A stretch of DNA of 64,000 nt from NCBI RefSeq assembly GCF_029201565.1, contig NZ_CP104002.1:1195001-1259000 (forward strand), written 5' to 3'. This document shows, one piece after another, positions 60,440 to 64,000 of this stretch (position 1 is the stretch's first letter; every line of letters begins with the position of its first letter). Made by a program: the position numbers and the translations under genes. Origin of the DNA: Devosia sp. SD17-2 (GTDB taxonomy: Bacteria; Pseudomonadota; Alphaproteobacteria; Rhizobiales; Devosiaceae). The notes below the pieces were generated by a model that was given only the letters and a program-made list of their open reading frames with translations, had not been told where the DNA came from and did not search any database.

Positions 60440-61663
60440 ATGGGCGATCTAGCGATTTTCTATGAATGGTCGATGTTTGCAGTACGCTGGCTGCATGTGA
60501 TCACGGCCATCGCCTGGATCGGCTCATCCTTTTACTTCATTGCGCTGGACCTTGGCCTGCGCAAGACGCCCAGCCTGCCGCCGCTCGCCCATGGCGAGGA
60601 ATGGCAGGTGCATGGCGGGGGCTTTTATCACATCCAGAAATATCTGGTGGCGCCGGAATTTCTGCCCGAGCACCTGACCTGGTTCAAATGGGAGAGCTAC
60701 GCGACCTGGCTGTCAGGCGCGATGCTCTTGGCGCTGCTTTACTATGTAGGCGCCGACCTCTTCCTCATCGACCGCAATGTGCTCGACGTGCCCAATTGGG
60801 TGGCGATCCTGCTCTCGGCGGGCTCGATCGTTCTGGGGTGGCTGCTCTATGATGCGCTCTGCAAATCGCCCATTGGCCAGTCCACCACCGGGCTGATGCT
60901 GGTGCTGTTTGCCATTCTGGTAGCGATGAGCTGGGGCTATACGCAGCTCTTCACCGGGCGGGCGGCCATGCTCCATATGGGCGCGTTTACCGCGACCATC
61001 ATGACGGCGAATGTCGCCATGATCATCATTCCCAACCAGAAGATCGTGGTGGGGGACCTCAAGGCCGGGCGCGTGCCGGACGCCAAATATGGCAAGATCG
61101 CCAAGCAGCGGAGCCTCCATAACAACTACCTGACGCTGCCCGTTATCTTCTTCATGCTGTCGAGCCACTATCCGCTGGCCTTTGCGACGCAGTGGAACTG
61201 GGTCATCGCTTCGCTGATCTTCCTCGTCGGCGTGGTCATCCGCCACTATTTCAACACCCGCCATGCGCGGAAGGGCAATCCGCACTGGACCTGGGCGGTG
61301 GCGGTGATCCTGTTCCTTGTCATTGCGTGGCTGTCGACGGCGCCGAAGATTGGTGAGGATCAGGAAGCACTGGTGTCGGCCAGCGCCGAGCGCTTCATGG
61401 CAGCAGAGCATTTCGAGGCGGCGAGCCTTGCGGTGCAGACGCGCTGCGCCATGTGCCACACGGCCGAGCCGAGCTGGGAGGGCGTCTATCAGGCGCCCAA
61501 GCATGTCATTCTCGACAATGATGCTGATATCGCCAACCACGCCCATGAGATTGTCATTCAGTCGGGCTATTCGCACGCCATGCCGCCGGGCAATGTCACC
61601 GCAATGACGGATGCCGAGCGGGCACTGCTGGTTGAGTGGTATCGCGAGGGATCCAAGTCATGA
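60440..61663 (+). CDS. puuD: Membrane-bound urate hydroxylase with C-terminal cytochrome c domain
   Basis: A 407-residue PuuD-type urate oxidase that hydroxylates urate to 5-hydroxyisourate, feeding electrons to the respiratory chain rather than making H2O2. The N-terminal eight-helix membrane domain begins WLHVITAIAWIGSSFYFIAL and includes GGGFYHIQKYLVAP and WESYATWLSGAMLLALLYYV. The C-terminal soluble domain has the haem c motif CAMCH (Cys336-His340) and the axial Met in SHAMPPGN. It replaces soluble UOX/HpxO enzymes, neither of which is seen here. It overlaps guaD by four bases. Confidence 0.92.
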   Translation: MGDLAIFYEWSMFAVRWLHVITAIAWIGSSFYFIALDLGLRKTPSLPPLAHGEEWQVHGGGFYHIQKYLVAPEFLPEHLTWFKWESYATWLSGAMLLALLYYVGADLFLIDRNVLDVPNWVAILLSAGSIVLGWLLYDALCKSPIGQSTTGLMLVLFAILVAMSWGYTQLFTGRAAMLHMGAFTATIMTANVAMIIIPNQKIVVGDLKAGRVPDAKYGKIAKQRSLHNNYLTLPVIFFMLSSHYPLAFATQWNWVIASLIFLVGVVIRHYFNTRHARKGNPHWTWAVAVILFLVIAWLSTAPKIGEDQEALVSASAERFMAAEHFEAASLAVQTRCAMCHTAEPSWEGVYQAPKHVILDNDADIANHAHEIVIQSGYSHAMPPGNVTAMTDAERALLVEWYREGSKS

Positions 61664-62961
61664 CGCGGACCATCCTGCGCGGCCGGGTGCTGAGCTTTTT
61701 GCGGGCGCCCCAGGGGATCGAGGACAGCGAGAGCTTCCTCTATCTCGAGGATGGCGCCGTCACCATGGAAGACGGGCGGATCCTCGCGGTAGGGGAGTTT
61801 GAGGCGGCCGACCGGAGCGATGCCATTGTCATCGACCACCGGCCGAACCTGATCCTGCCGGGGTTCATCGACCTGCACCTCCATTATGTGCAGAGCCAGA
61901 TCCTTGCTTCCTATGCCGGTTCGCTGCTGGAGTGGCTCAATACCTATACCTTCATCGCCGAGCAGAAGTTTGCCCAGCAGGGGCACGCCGATGCGGTGGC
62001 GGTGGAGTTCTTCGACACGCTGATCAGCAATGGCACGACCACAGCCGTGGCCTATTGCTCGAGCCATCCGCGCTCGGTGGACGCCTATTTCGCCGAGGCG
62101 CAGCGGCGCAACATGCTCGTCGTCGGCGGCAAGGTGATGATGGACCGCAATGCGCCCGAGGCGCTCTGCGACACAGCCCAGACTGGCTATGACGACACCA
62201 AGGCGCTGATCGCGCGCTGGCATGGGCGCGGGCGGGCGCATTACGCCATCTCGCCGCGCTTTGCCATTACCTCGACGCCCGAGCAGCTCGAGATGAGCCG
62301 GGCGCTGGTGGCCGAGCACCCAGAATGCTACGTGCAGACCCATCTGGGTGAAAACGACGCCGAGATTGCCTTTTCCATGGAGCTCTATCCCGAGGCCAAG
62401 GACTATACCGGCATCTACGAGGATTATGGGCTTCTAGGGCCCAAGACGCTGCTGGGCCACTGCATCCATCTCAACCATCGCGAGACGGCGGTGTTGGCTG
62501 AGACCGGGTCGGTGGCGGTGTTCTGCCCGACCTCGAACCTCTTCCTCGGCTCGGGCCTGTTTGATCTCGACCGGCTGAGCAAGGCCGGGACGCGGATCGG
62601 CCTTGCCACCGATATCGGCGGGGGCACCAGCTTTTCCATGCTGCGCACAATGGATGAAGGGTTCAAGATCCAGCAATTGCGCGGGCATCGCTGGAACCCG
62701 CTGGCGACGTTCCACCAGTCGACCCGCGGCAATGCCGAGGCGTTGGGGCTGGTCGACAAGATCGGCACCATCGCGCCGGGGAGCGATGCCGATCTCATCG
62801 TGCTTGACGCGCGGGCGACCCCGGCCATGCGGATGCGCATGGCGACAGTTGAGACACTGGTCGAAGAACTGTTCCTGCTCCAGACGATGGGCGACGATCG
62901 GGCGATTGCCGAAGTCTATGTTGCTGGTGCAAAAGCAAAGTCAACTTTAGGCGGGTTGTGA
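61660..62961 (+). CDS. guaD: Guanine deaminase (amidohydrolase type)
   Basis: A 433-residue metal-dependent amidohydrolase that converts guanine to xanthine, supplying XdhAB. Start ATG 61660 forms an ATGA overlap with puuD. Metal ligands are visible in LPGFIDLHLHYVQSQ (HxH), QTHLGENDAEIA, LGHCIHLNHRE and ATDIGGGTSFSML, and the C-terminal domain includes VDKIGTIAPGSDADLIVLD. Length and motifs match bacterial/human-type guanine deaminase. The gene ends the transporter-puuD-guaD run. It is unrelated in fold to the CDA-type deaminase at 43.7 kb. Confidence 0.92.
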   Translation: MTRTILRGRVLSFLRAPQGIEDSESFLYLEDGAVTMEDGRILAVGEFEAADRSDAIVIDHRPNLILPGFIDLHLHYVQSQILASYAGSLLEWLNTYTFIAEQKFAQQGHADAVAVEFFDTLISNGTTTAVAYCSSHPRSVDAYFAEAQRRNMLVVGGKVMMDRNAPEALCDTAQTGYDDTKALIARWHGRGRAHYAISPRFAITSTPEQLEMSRALVAEHPECYVQTHLGENDAEIAFSMELYPEAKDYTGIYEDYGLLGPKTLLGHCIHLNHRETAVLAETGSVAVFCPTSNLFLGSGLFDLDRLSKAGTRIGLATDIGGGTSFSMLRTMDEGFKIQQLRGHRWNPLATFHQSTRGNAEALGLVDKIGTIAPGSDADLIVLDARATPAMRMRMATVETLVEELFLLQTMGDDRAIAEVYVAGAKAKSTLGGL

Positions 62962-63016
62962 CACCCGCTGCGATGGCCTAAAGCTGTCGCCAAGCTGTTA
63001 TCAAAAGGCATATGGT

Positions 63017-64000
63017 ATGAGCGACTACCCCACGAAATCCGGCCTTTCTGTACATCCGCTGCTGGTGGATTTCGTCGAAAAGGAAGCCCTGCCGGGGCTG
63101 GCCATCAGTGCAGATCAGTTCTGGAGTGGGCTTTCGGCGCTCGCCAAAGAGCATGTTCCGACCAATGAGCGCCTGCTCGCCAAGCGCGACGATATCCAGG
63201 GCAAGATCGACGACTGGCACCGCGCCAATGGCGCCGTGGCCGGCAAGGAAGAAGCCTATCAGGCCTTCCTGCGCGAGATCGGTTACCTCGTCGCCGAGCC
63301 TGCCGACTTCACCATCGAGACCGAAAACCTCGACCCGGAAATTTCCAGCATCTGCGGCCCGCAGCTGGTGGTGCCGGTTTCTAATGCCCGCTATGCGCTG
63401 AACGCGGCCAATGCCCGTTTCGGCAGCCTCTATGATGCGCTTTATGGCACTGACGCGATCAGCCGCGACGGCGATCTGGCGCCGGGCAAGGCTTTCAACG
63501 AGGCGCGCGCCGCAGCTGTCGTGGCCAAGGCCGCCGAATTCCTCGATGCCAGCTTCCCACTCGCGGGCGGCAGCCATAAGGACGTGACCGGCTACCACGT
63601 CGTGGCCGAAGGCGACACCAAGATGCTGGCCGTGGACACCGCCGACGGCCGCACCGGCCTGCGTGATCCGGACGCTTTTGTCGGCTATGCCGGCACCGAG
63701 AATGCCGGCCAGATCGTGCTCAAGCACAATGGCCTGCATGTGATCCTCGTGATCGCCCCGGAAACCGCCATCGGCTCCAAGCACGCTGCCGGCCTCTCCG
63801 ATGTCGTCGTCGAGGCGGCGCTCACCACCATCCAGGACTGCGAAGACTCGGTCGCCGCCGTCGATGCGGAAGACAAGGTTGGCGTCTATCGCAACTGGCT
63901 CGGCCTGATGAACGGGACCCTCGAGGACACGTTCGAAAAGGGCGGAAAGCCGGTCACCCGCAAGCTGGTCGCAGATCGCGTGTTCAAGGACATTCGCGGC
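63017..64000 (+). CDS. glcB: Malate synthase G, N-terminal part (3' truncated by window edge)
   Basis: The frame is open from ATG 63017 to the window end: 328 codons of an enzyme usually about 720-730 residues long. The N-terminal HPLLVDFVEKEALPGLAISA, the helical clasp DDIQGKIDDWHRANG, the family segment CGPQLVVPVSNARYALNAAN, and the beta-domain segments AVDTADGRTGLRDPDAFVGY and IQDCEDSVAAVDAEDKVGVY identify GlcB. It condenses glyoxylate with acetyl-CoA to malate. Directly after guaD, it can assimilate glyoxylate from ureidoglycolate lyase. It has its own 55-bp spacer, so cotranscription is possible but not shown. Confidence 0.93.
   Translation, partial: MSDYPTKSGLSVHPLLVDFVEKEALPGLAISADQFWSGLSALAKEHVPTNERLLAKRDDIQGKIDDWHRANGAVAGKEEAYQAFLREIGYLVAEPADFTIETENLDPEISSICGPQLVVPVSNARYALNAANARFGSLYDALYGTDAISRDGDLAPGKAFNEARAAAVVAKAAEFLDASFPLAGGSHKDVTGYHVVAEGDTKMLAVDTADGRTGLRDPDAFVGYAGTENAGQIVLKHNGLHVILVIAPETAIGSKHAAGLSDVVVEAALTTIQDCEDSVAAVDAEDKVGVYRNWLGLMNGTLEDTFEKGGKPVTRKLVADRVFKDIRG

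Overview
The window reads as a GC-rich alphaproteobacterial chromosome, most likely Hyphomicrobiales (Rhizobiales). A Devosia-like organism is my best guess, not a proven one. The evidence is the thuEFGKAB trehalose locus, a chvE-gguA-gguB sugar importer, a smo-type polyol importer, a DUF3309/DUF883 small-protein block, and many intergenic palindromes of the CCTCCCCCTG..CAGGGGGAGG type. I see no rRNA, tRNA, phage, insertion sequence or CRISPR array. The content is dense catabolic operons: five ABC importers plus the enzymes that use their substrates.

Layout. 1-2 kb: end of a diacylglycerol-kinase-family gene and four small membrane or envelope proteins. 2-11 kb (minus strand): polyol operon, reading SorC-type regulator, then smoE-F-G-K-like importer, mannitol dehydrogenase and FGGY pentulose kinase. 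11-15.5 kb (plus): chvE, gguA, gguB. 15.5-22 kb (minus): glyoxalase-fold protein, GFA protein, an RND efflux pump with its adaptor, and a 3-mercaptopyruvate sulfurtransferase. 22-26 kb (minus): a PotABCD/AfuABC-type importer of unknown substrate. 26-34 kb: thuR (minus) divergent from thuE-F-G-K-A-B (plus), with two LacI-type palindromes between them. 34-39 kb: repeat-bearing lipoprotein, periplasmic 5'-nucleotidase, a second ThuA-like protein, and a cytochrome b/molybdopterin oxidoreductase pair. 39-43 kb: RhlE-type helicase and otsB-otsA. 43.7-45 kb: nucleoside deaminase and a YbaY-META protein. 45-64 kb: a long purine-catabolic region ending in malate synthase G.

How the genes work together. 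The right third carries guanine deaminase (GuaD), xanthine dehydrogenase (XdhA/B with its maturation factor XdhC), membrane urate hydroxylase (PuuD), 5-hydroxyisourate hydrolase (UraH), a fused allantoinase/OHCU decarboxylase (PuuE-UraD), ureidoglycine aminohydrolase (AllE), ureidoglycolate lyase (AllA) and a BMP-type importer probably for purines or nucleosides. Malate synthase G at the edge can take the glyoxylate into central metabolism. Only allantoate amidohydrolase is missing from an otherwise complete guanine-to-malate route. The thu operon imports and oxidises trehalose or related disaccharides, while otsBA makes trehalose from UDP-glucose, so both directions lie within about 15 kb.

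The most notable non-coding pattern is that each of the five solute-binding-protein genes is followed directly by a strong stem-loop or palindromic repeat before the next gene. This fits differential mRNA stability or attenuation across the transporter operons. The other notable signals are the paired palindromic repeats in operon spacers, the thu operator pair, a tightly overlapped ArsR operator/promoter that may give a leaderless mRNA, and the Tat-lipoprotein-like molybdoenzyme with a dedicated membrane cytochrome b.
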